Part shown: piece by piece, positions 10,990 through 20,294 of the stretch
How positions within the stretch are numbered: position 1 is the first letter of the stretch
Layout of the letters: the number at the start of each line of letters is the position of its first letter
Source of the DNA: Chiua virens
Taxonomy: Eukaryota > Basidiomycota > Agaricomycetes > Boletales > Boletaceae
Reading direction: 5' to 3'
NCBI GenBank assembly: GCA_019787685.1
Contig: JAHNUO010000010.1
Coordinates: 248,001-312,000 of the forward strand
DNA: 64,000 nucleotides
Program-made: the position numbers and the translations under genes
Notes under the pieces: generated by a model
Seen by the model: the letters and a program-made list of their open reading frames with translations, nothing else
Database searches by the model: none
What the model was told of the DNA's origin: nothing

Positions 10990-11978
10990 GTGGACTTGGG
11001 CGGCTGGTGACCGGGAAAAGGGATATTATGTGGCGATAAAAAGGGATAAAAATAAGAGTGTATATGAGAGGGCTGGAGAGAGAAAGATGGGAGGTTTTTG
11101 AGGCTGGCGGGCACAAGATTATGAATATCATTGAAACACTCCAACAACTCAATGAGAAGATAGATTGGAGTTCCACATTCATCGCAGATCGTATCATTCA
11201 CAATTTCCAGCCCCCCACTACGAACTCGACAGAGGAACAGGTTTCTATTGCAACGAGGGTCACCGAATGTATCGGACAATCTCTGGTGAACCGATTACGG
11301 AGTAACTCACGCGACGAGGTCGTTGCGTATCTCCCTATCGCCTTTCGTGCCTACCTTATCTATCACCTGTGTGGGATCATGTCTTTGTGGTCCATGGATA
11401 GCGGGCCCGATCGGCTGATCCGTGAATTATACAGCATAGTCCGGAAATTAGGTGAAGAACCACATTCAGCGCGCTGTTGATTATGTTGCTGATGGTGAAT
11501 AATAGAGTCACAAACGATATCTGCCCGCTGGCGATCGTTAACCTACACTTCTCTCTCACCGACCTGTTCAAGCAACCCGGACATGCTTATCACATCTACG
11601 ATGGACGGTCTTTGTGATATCATTGTCACTGCTGGTTGTGCCCCTTCCGCCTCCGCTGCGAAAGAGATGATCGTGTCGAAATTCCGTGGTCGGATATCCT
11701 TCATCCTCACCACTGCGGGGCGACTCACAAAGTCGATGATGGACGCACTGTCGGCCGACTATCGAGTCGAAGCGATTCGTCCACCGAAGATGTTAGATGG
11801 ACAAACAATGGAGGTCGACTTGGCTGGTGCAGGGAAACAGTTGAGGAGCCAGTTTGTATTGTGCACCACGCAGTTGGGTTTGTCAAAGGAGGTCATTACG
11901 CAGTCTGGGGTCGGTCCCAACAGGAAGAATATCCTTACGGTGACGAACGTCGTCAAAGCAAAGGTTATCACGGGGTAA

Positions 11979-12139
11979 GATATGGGAGCGTCATCGCCAC
12001 AGAAATTCCATTTCTTTTCGACTCCGTTGTAGCTTCCGTCTATCGTTTTCTGCAGTACACGTCCTTTTTGTTCCAAGTCGATCACCTATTGTATTTGTAT
12101 TGTCCTTGGCGGCTTTCGAGTCGTAGCCCACTAAATGTT
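11979..12139 (+). repeat. 3' flank shared by the WD40 copies
   Basis: The sequence after the copy A stop matches that after copy C (19371-19540) and, reversed, the flanks of G (about 53560-53726) and F (about 60780-60922). It includes the same TAGCTTCCGTCTATCG-type segment. I read it as duplicated 3' untranslated or flanking sequence, with no gene. Confidence 0.6.
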
Positions 12140-12640
12140 CGAGTGAGTGGATGTGCCTCATCCATGGCGATCACCAATTTCAGCTGGTGTCAGGGAATAT
12201 TCTTCTAAGGGTGGCACCAATTTCTTGTAAGCGCCGTAGAAAGATTCAGTAAAGCCGGTGGGAGCAAGAGGGGAGGCTGGAGTTCTGGATCGCCATGTCA
12301 GTCGGCCATTACTTCTTGAAAGTGATTGACTTGACTTAGATGAGGACAGGTCTTGCAATGCATTCAGCTCCGTCAATATCAACATCCGTTTTCCTTGCGG
12401 CGCGGCTTGATTCACTTTGAGGGCGGCGGAGGAATCCAGAGAGTAACTCGGCACAAACCTACGAATCATAAGGCCATGCTGCTTGAAATCTGAACGAGAC
12501 GATACGGAAATTGACCTCGGTCGTTGCGCCGGGCACATGAGACAGGATAGAACTTGAAGTATGATCTCTAGAGGTGTGTCTCTGTGCGAAGACTGGGTCG
12601 TGAGTACTAGTCGTGACGATGTTGTCACACGGTAACGTCC
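12140..12640 (-). pseudogene. Degraded fragment of an unrecognised gene, also present at 15281-15960
   Basis: On the minus strand an open stretch of about 150 codons contains LTWRSRTPASPL and, in a neighbouring frame, VIAMDEAHPLT. A related block lies at 15281-15960 (VVAMDEVRPLT), and a piece recurs near 57000-57170. The AxDEAHPLT-like segment resembles a family of large basidiomycete proteins with a Walker-B-like motif, but I cannot name the family. The fragments are out of frame relative to each other and no start or Walker A is visible, so this is a remnant copied along with the WD40 units. Confidence 0.4.
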
Positions 12641-13097
12641 AACTTAGGGATTATGATGGTGATCCAGACGCGAAGAAAGACAAGTGACTTTGGAAATTCC
12701 GTGTGGCTTTTCGCTCTTCATCCAGTTGTCCCGCTGATGATGATTTGTTGGCGTGGTTGTAGTTCTTTACTAGTTAGGTTGCCCAGAGTTCACGTTCATG
12801 TCCATTCACACGCAAGCTACTACGTCCAACCCTCTTCTGCCCTCGATGTTCACTGTACGCTTCAGCCGATTTTTATCGTTATCTGATGGATGGATTTTCG
12901 TTACCATCGTGACATCGTCTTGATTGGAAACTCATTACCTACAATGACCAGGCGGACTCGGAAAACAAGCATCAAGGGCAAGAGGGCCGGGGCGATAGGG
13001 CGATCCGATAGAGAAACATGTAGGTTGCACGAAAAAGCGCTCTTGTGAATATACTTCCACATATCCTGTTTTCTGTAACCTTCCTACCAGCCGAAAA
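12641..13097 (+). repeat. Upstream flank and decayed promoter of WD40 copy B
   Basis: This matches the flanks upstream of copies C and G. The promoter block at about 13000-13097 has AACATG in place of CACGTG and lacks a clear GATAAAG. No independent gene is supported. Confidence 0.5.
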
Positions 13098-15280
13098 ACG
13101 TCTCGCAGATTACCCGGAACATTAACACTGGAAAGTAGTGAGTCAATAGGGACTGATGAACTTACGGTACTGACAAGAATTCAAGTGTCAGATGATGGTG
13201 CTTCCACGCCCCATGACCTTGAGTGAGCAGGAGGAAGCCCGGTTCAAGACCAAGGGAAGGAGACTGAACGCCCAATGACGGAGCTCCAGATGTCCTCCGC
13301 CATGTGTATGACCAGCCAGCAAAATGTACGGATGACAATCAAGATCGATGGGAGAGATTATGTCTATTCAGTCGCGTTCCTGATGGAGGGTAAACACATT
13401 TTGAGTGCAGCACAGGAAGAGAAAATTCGACGATGGCGATTGGAGGATGGCAAAGAAGTTGCAAGACCAATGGATGTGGGGGGTTGAGCCAACGCAATTG
13501 CGATATCAAGTAACGGGAAGCGGATCGTGGGCAGATCGGCTCGAGGACTTGCGTCGCCGTGGAGCATGGAGAGCCACCAGCAGGTGGGCGAGATGAGAGG
13601 GCATATATGTAGGTCAAGTACTGCGGTGGACATCTCCCTCGATGGGACCAAAATCGCCAGCGGATCGCGGGACCACTGCTTGCATCTGGGAGCGTCGGAC
13701 GAGCGAGCAACTGCTGCAACCACGACATGACAACTACTATGTGGTCGCAGTCAAATTCTCACCGGACGGACATCTTCTCGCTACTGCCACCTGGTTCGCT
13801 CTGTTCGTGTTTACAATAGCGATGATGGCCATCTCCTCTGCGAATTCTCAATCCAACTTGGCTCAACTTTCAATCAATGCCTTGCGTAGAATGACGACAC
13901 ACACCTCTCCGCCATCTCTCGTGACGGTAGAATCCACTACCTCGACGTATCCACCGGACAAATACTCTCACAGTGGCCCATCTGCACAGACGGCTTGGAA
14001 AGCCGGGGGTGCATCGCTCTGCCAAACGATCGCAGCTTCAAGTCCATCGCAGCCTCTACCCACTCGTCGGTATCGTTCTGGGATACAACGACGCACATGA
14101 GAATCAGCCTGAGGTCTGAGATTAACTGCAATGACATGGTTTTTACAGTGGCGATTTCAGAAAACTACGATATTGCAACATGACAGGACAATCACCATTC
14201 GGAACCTCGGCGATATTCTCCATCCTAACTATGTTCACAATGTAAGTCTACCTGTAGAATTAGGACTTATATGCGCCTTATTGACTCAATTCCTACTGCC
14301 GACACACCAGAATGTGGATCCTGGGGAAAGAATGACGTCCCCTCGTATACAAGCAGGTCCGTGCGTCACCCAAAATAGTCTAGACCATCAGCATGCTGAT
14401 CCCGGTTTTCTAATACAAAGAGATGACCGACCTCAAGAAAGTCGTGCGGGAACTGAAGGATCAACTGACAGTGCTCCAAGGCCGTCACGAGACACAGTCG
14501 TGCGAACTCGCCTCGGCTCAAAAGGAGCTGGAGACGTTGACACCATCCATTAAATACAAAGATCACTAAATTGACATCCTTGCTGCTAACATGGACCACT
14601 GGAAACATTCCAATGCTGCCAAAGAAGAGGAGCTCGTCGCAGTGCGCGAGGAACTTCAGTTCTCCCAATCTCGAACCATCCAGATCCAGGAATGATACGA
14701 CGAGCAGTTTAGACATCTCAAGTCCGTCGTCGAACAAAGTCAACCCACACCATTTCTCGTGCAAAATTTCATCGCTCAGGCGGACACACGTGCGGAGAGG
14801 ATGGAGTTCCACATGCATCACAGATCGTATCATTCACAATTTCGAGCCCTGCACTACGGACCCGACAGAGGAACAGGTTTCTATTGCAACGAGGGTCACT
14901 GGATCTATCGGACAATCCCTGGTGAACCGATTACGGAGTAACTCACGCGACGAGGTCATTGCGTATCTCCCTATCGCCTTTCGTGCCTACCTGATCTATC
15001 ACCTGTCCTGATCGGCCGATCCATGACATAGTCTGAAGATCAGGTGAAAAACTAAGCTTCAGCACGCCATTGATTGTTCCCCTGATGGTGAATAATAGAG
15101 TCACAAACGATATCTGCCCGCTGGCGATCGCTAACCTACGCTGCTCTCTCACCCACCTGTTCAAGCAACCCGAACATGCTTATCACATCTACGATGGATG
15201 GACTTTGTGATATCATTGTCACCACTGGTTGTGCCCCTTCCATCTCCGCCGCGAAAGAGATGATCGCGTCGAAATTCCGA
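13098..15280 (+). pseudogene. WD40 / coiled-coil protein, copy B (multiply broken)
   Basis: The copy aligns with C from start to the last exon. The start codon is ACG (13098) where C has ATG. An in-frame TGA at 13485-13487 replaces the TGG of C and D. Several frameshifts follow in the WD40 part, which is read in at least three frames between 13500 and 14200. The intron-1 donor GTAAGT is kept near 14243. In the coiled coil about 40 codons before the VREELQ segment are deleted. Homology stops inside the last exon at 15280 (KEMIASKFR) and switches abruptly to the gene remnant that follows. It is the most decayed copy and cannot encode the family protein. Confidence 0.85.
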
Positions 15281-15960
15281 AAGAATGTGATCTCCTTCGC
15301 GAGCATACGTCCGGCACACCTTGCAGATGGGGAAAACGTCCGTTGGACGGTATCCACGCGAACCTTCAAATGTTCAAGTGAGTGGACGTACCTCATCCAT
15401 GGCGACCACCAATTTCAGCTCGTAATGAGTGTCAGGGAATACTCTTTGAGGTCGGCCCAAAATTTCTTGTAGGCGGTAGAAAGGTTGTCAGTAAAGTCGG
15501 TGGGAGAAAGGGGGAAGGCTTGAGCTCTGGATCTGAACAGCCATGTCAGTCGGCCATTACTTCCGAGTCTAGAAAGTGGTTGAATACTTACTTAACCTGG
15601 ACGAGGAGAGGTCTTGCAACGCATTCGCAGCTACGTCAATATCAGCATCCGTGTTCCTATCGGCCCTCCTTGCGGCGCGGCTTGATCCACTTTAAAGGCG
15701 ACGGAGGTAATCAGAGTAACTCCTCGGCACAAACCTACAAATCATATGTAAGGCCATGCTCCTTGAAACCTGAACGAGTCGATACGGCCTTTGACTTCGT
15801 CTGGGCAAAGACTGGGTCGGGAGGATGTTGTCGCACGGTCAATAACATTATCGTCCAAGAAGATGAGGCAGGGATGGCGATCCAGATGTGGAGAAAGACA
15901 AGTGGGTCGTTGAATCCATGTTGACTTCGGTGGAGGGTGCGACGAGATAGAGGGGACGTT
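15281..15960 (-). pseudogene. Remnant of the unrecognised gene also seen at 12140-12640
   Basis: Directly after the broken end of copy B, the minus strand carries segments related to 12140-12640. These include TAYKKFWADLKEYSLTL and, in another frame, ELKLVVAMDEVRPLT, followed by a possible intron starting GTACGT. The frames are broken and no start is visible. The junction at 15280 looks like a deletion that joined the tail of WD40 copy B to this neighbour. Confidence 0.4.
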
Positions 15961-16699
15961 GACACAGTTCAATGAATGAATGTATACCAGAATAGCAGCC
16001 GGGAGACTCTTGTATGTACAGTCGACCGAAGTGAGAGGGATCTGTGGGATAAGGACAAAAGAGGGTCGGACACAGTGGTGGGCGTGTGAATGGACTTGGA
16101 TGTGAATTCTGAACGGCCTGACCAGTAAAGAACCACCATTACGCTGCCAGATAAGATGATCAGTGCACAAGAGGTGAAGGGCGAAAGCAAAAGGACACGG
16201 AATTGGCAAAGCTAAGGGCTTGATATTCAGGTTGATACAGGCGTGGACGTCATTGAATAACTGTGTACAGCTCAGGGCAGACGACGATTGCGTGACTCTT
16301 ATCAAGGTCATGGATAGCAACTCAAGGACTCGGGAGCAGATACAGGGAACTGGCGAGACTCGAAACAAGCATAGGAGGCCAAGCCCGAAACTGTGAAACG
16401 TCTTATGGCGGTGGTGTGGAATGAGCGAGATACGCAGCGAGGTCAAGCGGAGGATGACCTGATAACTGTTAACGAACCACGAGAACCACTGAACGGCTTG
16501 ATATCCTCACCGCCGTGCCTTCATGCAAGTGTACGCATATATGACACTGCTCTTTCAGAACCACCCATCTGGATCGTTATCTAATGGGCGAATTCTCGTT
16601 ATCATCGCCGCCCATCAGCTTGATTAGAAATTCATTAGCTGCGATGATCAGGCGGGAACAAGTATCAAGGGCATTGGGTATAGTGCGATCTGATGGGAT
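15961..16699 (+). repeat. Upstream flank of WD40 copy C
   Basis: This is shared with 992-2150 (minus the solo LTR there) and with the reverse complement of about 56420-57170. It holds the empty target site of the solo LTR near 16555-16571. A 234-codon minus-strand frame (16446-15742) crosses two unrelated duplicated segments and is not kept in the other copies, so I do not call it a gene. Confidence 0.5.
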
Positions 16700-16795
16700 C
16701 CGATAAAGAGGCACGTGTAGGCTGCGCGAAAAAGCGCCCCTTGTGAATAAACCTCCACGTATCCTATTTTCTGTCATCATCCACCTAGCCGAAAA
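16700..16795 (+). promoter_or_regulatory. Conserved promoter block of WD40 copy C (GATAAAG, CACGTG, AATAAAC)
   Basis: GATAAAGAGGCACGTGTAGG (16702-16721) is shared with D (near 20198) and G (56356-56375, reversed) and nearly so with F (63567-63586, reversed). The CACGTG palindrome (16712-16717), the usual target of bHLH or bZIP factors, lies about 80 nt before the start codon. It is followed by a conserved AATAAACCTCCACGTATCC stretch. In the dead copies A and B the palindrome is mutated. That binding factors use it is inference. Confidence 0.55.
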
Positions 16796-19370
16796 ATGTC
16801 TGATAGGTCACCCAGAAAACTGGAGAACAGTGAGTCAATGGATGGGACCGATGAAATTATGGTACTGACGAAAACTCAACTGTCGGATGGTGGTCCCACA
16901 TCCCATGACGCTGCACGAGCAGGAGGAAGCCCGGTTCAAGATCAAGGGAAGGATATTGAATGCCCAGTGACGGGGCCCCAGACGTCCTCCGCCATGACCA
17001 GCCAGCAAAATGTACGGAGGACAATCAAGATCGATGGGAGAGATGACATATATTCAGTCGCGTTCCTGATGGAGGGAAAACACGTTTTGAGTGGAGGAAA
17101 GGAAGAGAAAATTCGACGATGGCGATTGGAGGATGGCAAGGAAGTTGCAAGGCAAATAGATGTGGGGGGTTGGGGCAACACAATTGCGGTATCAAGGGAT
17201 GGGAAATGGATCGTGGGCGGTTCGGATGGAGGACTTGTGTCGGTATGGAGCGTGGAGAGGCACGAGCAGGTGAGAGAGTTGAGAGGACATATGTGGTCAG
17301 TGTATGCTGTGGATATCTCGCCAGATGGGACCAAAATCGCCAGCGGATCGTTTGACGGCACTGCTTGCATCTGGAAGCGGTCGACGGGCGAGCAACTACT
17401 GACGCTACCACACGACAACACCGTGACTGTAGTCGCGGTCAAATTCTCACCAGACGGACGTCTTCTCGCAACTGCCATAGGGGATCGCTCTGTTCGCGTC
17501 TACAACGTCGAGGATGGTCGTCTCTTCTACGAATTCTCAATCCGACCTGGCTCAATTTTCAATCAATGCCTTGCGTGGAACGACGATACACACCTCTCCG
17601 CCATCTCTCGTGATGGTAGAATCCACTACCTTGATGTCTCCACCGGAGAAACACTTTCACAATGGCTCATCCGCACCGACGGCGAGGAAAGCTTCGGTTG
17701 CATTGCGCTGCCAAATGATCGCAGCTTCATCGCGGCCTCTGCCGGGCCGTTGGTATCGTTCTGGGATGCGACAACCCGCACGAAAATTGGGTCCGACATC
17801 GACTACGATCGCACGGTTACTACGATGGCGATTTCAGAAAACTGCGACATTGCAATCGCTCATGGCAAGACAATCACCATTCAGAACCTCGGTGATATCC
17901 TCCCTTATCGCTATGTTCACAACGTAAGTGTACTTGCACCAATAGGTCTTAGGCGTGCCTTATTGACTCAACTCCTACTGCCAATCCACCAGAATGTCCC
18001 TCGTACACAGGCAGGTGCATTCATCACCCAAACTACTAGTCTAGACCATCGGCATGCTGATCCCGGTTTTCTAATACCCGAAGAGATAACCGACCTCAAG
18101 AAAGCCATGGGGGAACTGAAGGATCAACTTACAGCACTTCAAGGCCACCACGAGGTGCAGTCGCGCGAACTCGCCTCCGCTCAAAAGGAGCTAGAGACCT
18201 TGAAAGCGTCCAATAAGGCAAAAGATCGCCAAATAGGTGCCCTGACTGCCGACGTGGACCACTGGAAACGTTCCCATGCCGCTAAAGTAGAAGAGCTCGC
18301 CGCTGCGAACAAGGAACTCGAGGAACGCCGTCGTGATTCAGAGGAACTCATTGCCGTGCGCGAGGAACTTCAGGTCTCCCAATCTGAAATAATCCGGGTC
18401 CGGGAATGGTACGAAAAGCAGTTTAGACATCTCAAGTCCGTCGTCGAACAAAATCAACGTACCCCATTCATCGTGCAAAATTTCATTGCTCAGGCGGACG
18501 CACGTGCAGAGATGAATATCATCGGAACACTCCATCAACTCAATGAGAGGATAGATTGGAGTTCCACATTCATCGCAGATCGTATCATTCACAATTTCGA
18601 GCCCCGCACTACGAACCCAACGGAGGAACAAGTTTCTATCGCAACGAGGGTCACCGAATGTATCGGACAATCTCTGGTGAACCGATTACGAAGTAACTCA
18701 CGCACCGAGGTCGTTGCGTATCTCCCTATCGCCTTTCGTGCCTACCTTATCTATCACCTGTGTGGGATCATGTCTTCGTGGTCCATGGATAGTGGGCCCG
18801 ATCGGCTGATCCGTGAATTATACAGCATAGTCCGGAAATTAGGTGAAGAACTAAATCTCAACGCGCCGTTGATTGTTCTGCTGATGGTGAATAATAGAAT
18901 CACAAACGATATCTGCCCGCTGGCGATCGCTGACCTATGCTTCTCTCTCACCGACCTGTTCAAGCAACCCGGACATGCTTATCACATCTACGATGGACGG
19001 TCTTTGTGATATCATTGTCACTGCTGGTTGTGCCCCTTCCATCTCCGCTGCGAAAGAGATGATCGGGTCGAAATTCCGGGGTCGGCTATCCTTCATCCTT
19101 ACCACCGCGGGGCAGCTCACAAAGTCGATCATGGACGCACTGTCGGCTGACTACCGAGTCGAAGCGATTCGTCCACCGAAGATGTTAGATGGGCAAACGA
19201 TGGAAGTCGACCCGGGTGGTGCAGCGAAAAAGTCGAGGAGCCAGTTTGTATTGTGCACCACGCAGTTGGGTTTGTCAAAGGAGGTCATCACACAGTCGAG
19301 GGTCGGTCCCAACAAGAAGAACACCCTTACTGTGACGAAAGTTGTGAAGGCAAAGGTTATCACGGGGTAA
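16796..19370 (+). CDS. WD40 / coiled-coil / C-terminal helical domain protein, copy C (intact)
   Basis: Three exons (16796-17923, 17993-18842, 18898-19370) give 816 residues. Residues about 60-375 form seven WD40-like blades (VAVKFSPDGRLLATA, AVDISPDGTKIASGS, GTACIW). Residues about 405-530 are a charged coiled coil (LASAQKELETLK, ELEERRRDSEEL). Residues about 535-816 match a helical C-terminal domain found in many uncharacterised Agaricomycete proteins: SWSMDSG, IRELYSIVRKL, then across intron 2 ISARWRSLT, and near the end QTMEVD, VLCTTQLGL and VVKAKVI. Intron 1 (69 nt, GTAAGT...CCACCAG) is open in frame and could be mistaken for coding. Intron 2 (55 nt, GTGAAG...AATAG) is needed to reach the last exon. 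The protein has no signal peptide or membrane segment. Its role is unknown; a scaffold or recognition function is inference from the WD40 and coiled coil. Confidence 0.85.
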
Positions 19371-20290
19371 GGTGCAGTGCAGTACCGTCGTCGTCTCAGA
19401 AGTTCCATTTCGACGTCTCTTTGTCGCAAATGTATCTCTTTCCGACTCCGTTGTAGCTTCCGTCTATCGTTTCCTGCAGTACACGTCCGTTTTGTTCCAA
19501 GTCGATCACCTATTGTGTTCGTATCGTCCTTAAGTCCCTGTGTTCAACTCGTAGCCAACTACTTCCCAACCATATTCCCGGGCCATACCATTTTCACTTG
19601 CAATTCCGAATGTTATCATGCTGCTTTTTTCTCTCCTGGGTTGGTCACCCTCGCAATACGCGAATGGATAACCGAATATTACTGAATATCCAACCACTCG
19701 CGAGCGGATCAATATTCGCAATGTCTGTGGGTTCCTTCAAGTTGACATCGAGCCCAGCACCAAGCAGTAACAAATTATATATATATATTAACCTTGGGCC
19801 TAGAGGTTATTCGAGTGGAAATTGGCGATATAATAATGGAACAGTTTCAGACGGCTGAGGTGGTATTTTATTCAGAGATGTGTACTATGCAGAGCGCCAG
19901 AGCCAATGCATACCTATAGAGTTCCATAACGTACAGTGATGCAGCGAGGTCAAGTGGAGGATGGCCCGATAACTGTCAACGAACCACGAGATCCACTGAA
20001 TGACTCGACATCCTCCACCGTGCCTTCATGTTCGCATATGACGCTGCTCTTTCTCGTCCACCCCTCTTCGTCGTTATCTGATGAACGGGATTTTCGTTGA
20101 CATCGTGGCAGCATCTTGATTGGAAAATCATTGGCTGCCATGACCAGGCAGGAACAAGCATCAAGGGCATTGGGGATAGTGCGATCTGATGGGATCCGAT
20201 AAAGAGGCACGTGTAGGCTGCGCGAAAAAGTGCCTTTTGTGGATAAACCTCCACGTATCCTAGTATTTTCTGTCGTCGTTCACCTAGCCG
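19371..20290 (+). repeat. 3' flank of copy C running into the upstream flank of copy D
   Basis: The first 600 bp match the flanks beyond the other copies, including a block near 19800-19920 that recurs at 22165-22275 and, reversed, at 53210-53290. The part from about 19930 matches the upstream flank of C, and the promoter block with CACGTG is at 20208-20213. A short AT repeat lies near 19778-19792. I see no gene. Confidence 0.55.
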
Positions 20291-20294
20291 AAAC

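Larger units (their letters stand above)
4170..11120 (-). mobile_element. Tad/I-type LINE (non-LTR retrotransposon) inserted in WD40 copy A
   Basis: The element is 6.95 kb and lies in reverse. Its 3' poly(A) end appears as a T run at 4170-4178 and its 5' end is at 11120. Flanks are ATAAATATC (4161-4169) and ATGAATATC (11121-11129), an approximate 9-bp target duplication; copy C has one ATGAATATC at this place. It carries ORF1 (gag-like, zinc knuckles) and ORF2 (AP-endonuclease, reverse transcriptase, RNase H, C-terminal zinc finger). Both ORFs hold stops, and RNase H has a frameshift. A solo LTR sits in ORF1. Full length without that LTR is about 6.24 kb, so it was inserted essentially complete. 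The ORF order plus RNase H fits the fungal Tad1/I group. Confidence 0.9.
2253..11978 (+). pseudogene. WD40 / coiled-coil protein, copy A, split by a MITE and a LINE
   Basis: The reading frame starts at ATG 2253, in the same context as copy C (16796). Its pieces are: N-terminus and first WD40 blades 2253-2824; more WD40 2967 to about 3531; an intron starting GTAAGT near 3532; coiled coil about 3735-4169; and, beyond the LINE, the C-terminal helical domain 11121-11460 and last exon to TAA 11976-11978. Lesions: codon 41 is TGA (2373-2375) where copies C and D have CGA; a 142-bp MITE at 2825-2966 brings an in-frame TGA (2841-2843); and a 6.95-kb LINE lies at 4170-11120. The last exon, ending VVKAKVITG, is still open and close to copy C, so decay is recent. 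Intact relatives are C and F. No function can remain for the full protein. Confidence 0.85.

Noticed and set aside
15742..16446. Long minus-strand frame (234 codons) upstream of copy C
   Set aside because: It crosses the border between two separately duplicated segments and is not open in the other copies; its composition looks like shadow translation.
16942..17478. Long antisense frames inside the WD40 domain (also at 2465-2830, 20481-20849, 55652-56116 and 62824-63288)
   Set aside because: They are antisense shadows of the conserved WD40 codons and appear in every copy at the same place, even in dead ones.
18975..19009. Separate small gene starting at ATG 18975 (MLITSTMDG)
   Set aside because: It is the continuation of the WD40 gene after intron 2; splicing gives one conserved protein in C and F.
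19778..19792. Short TA microsatellite
   Set aside because: Too short to be notable; an ordinary AT run in a duplicated flank.
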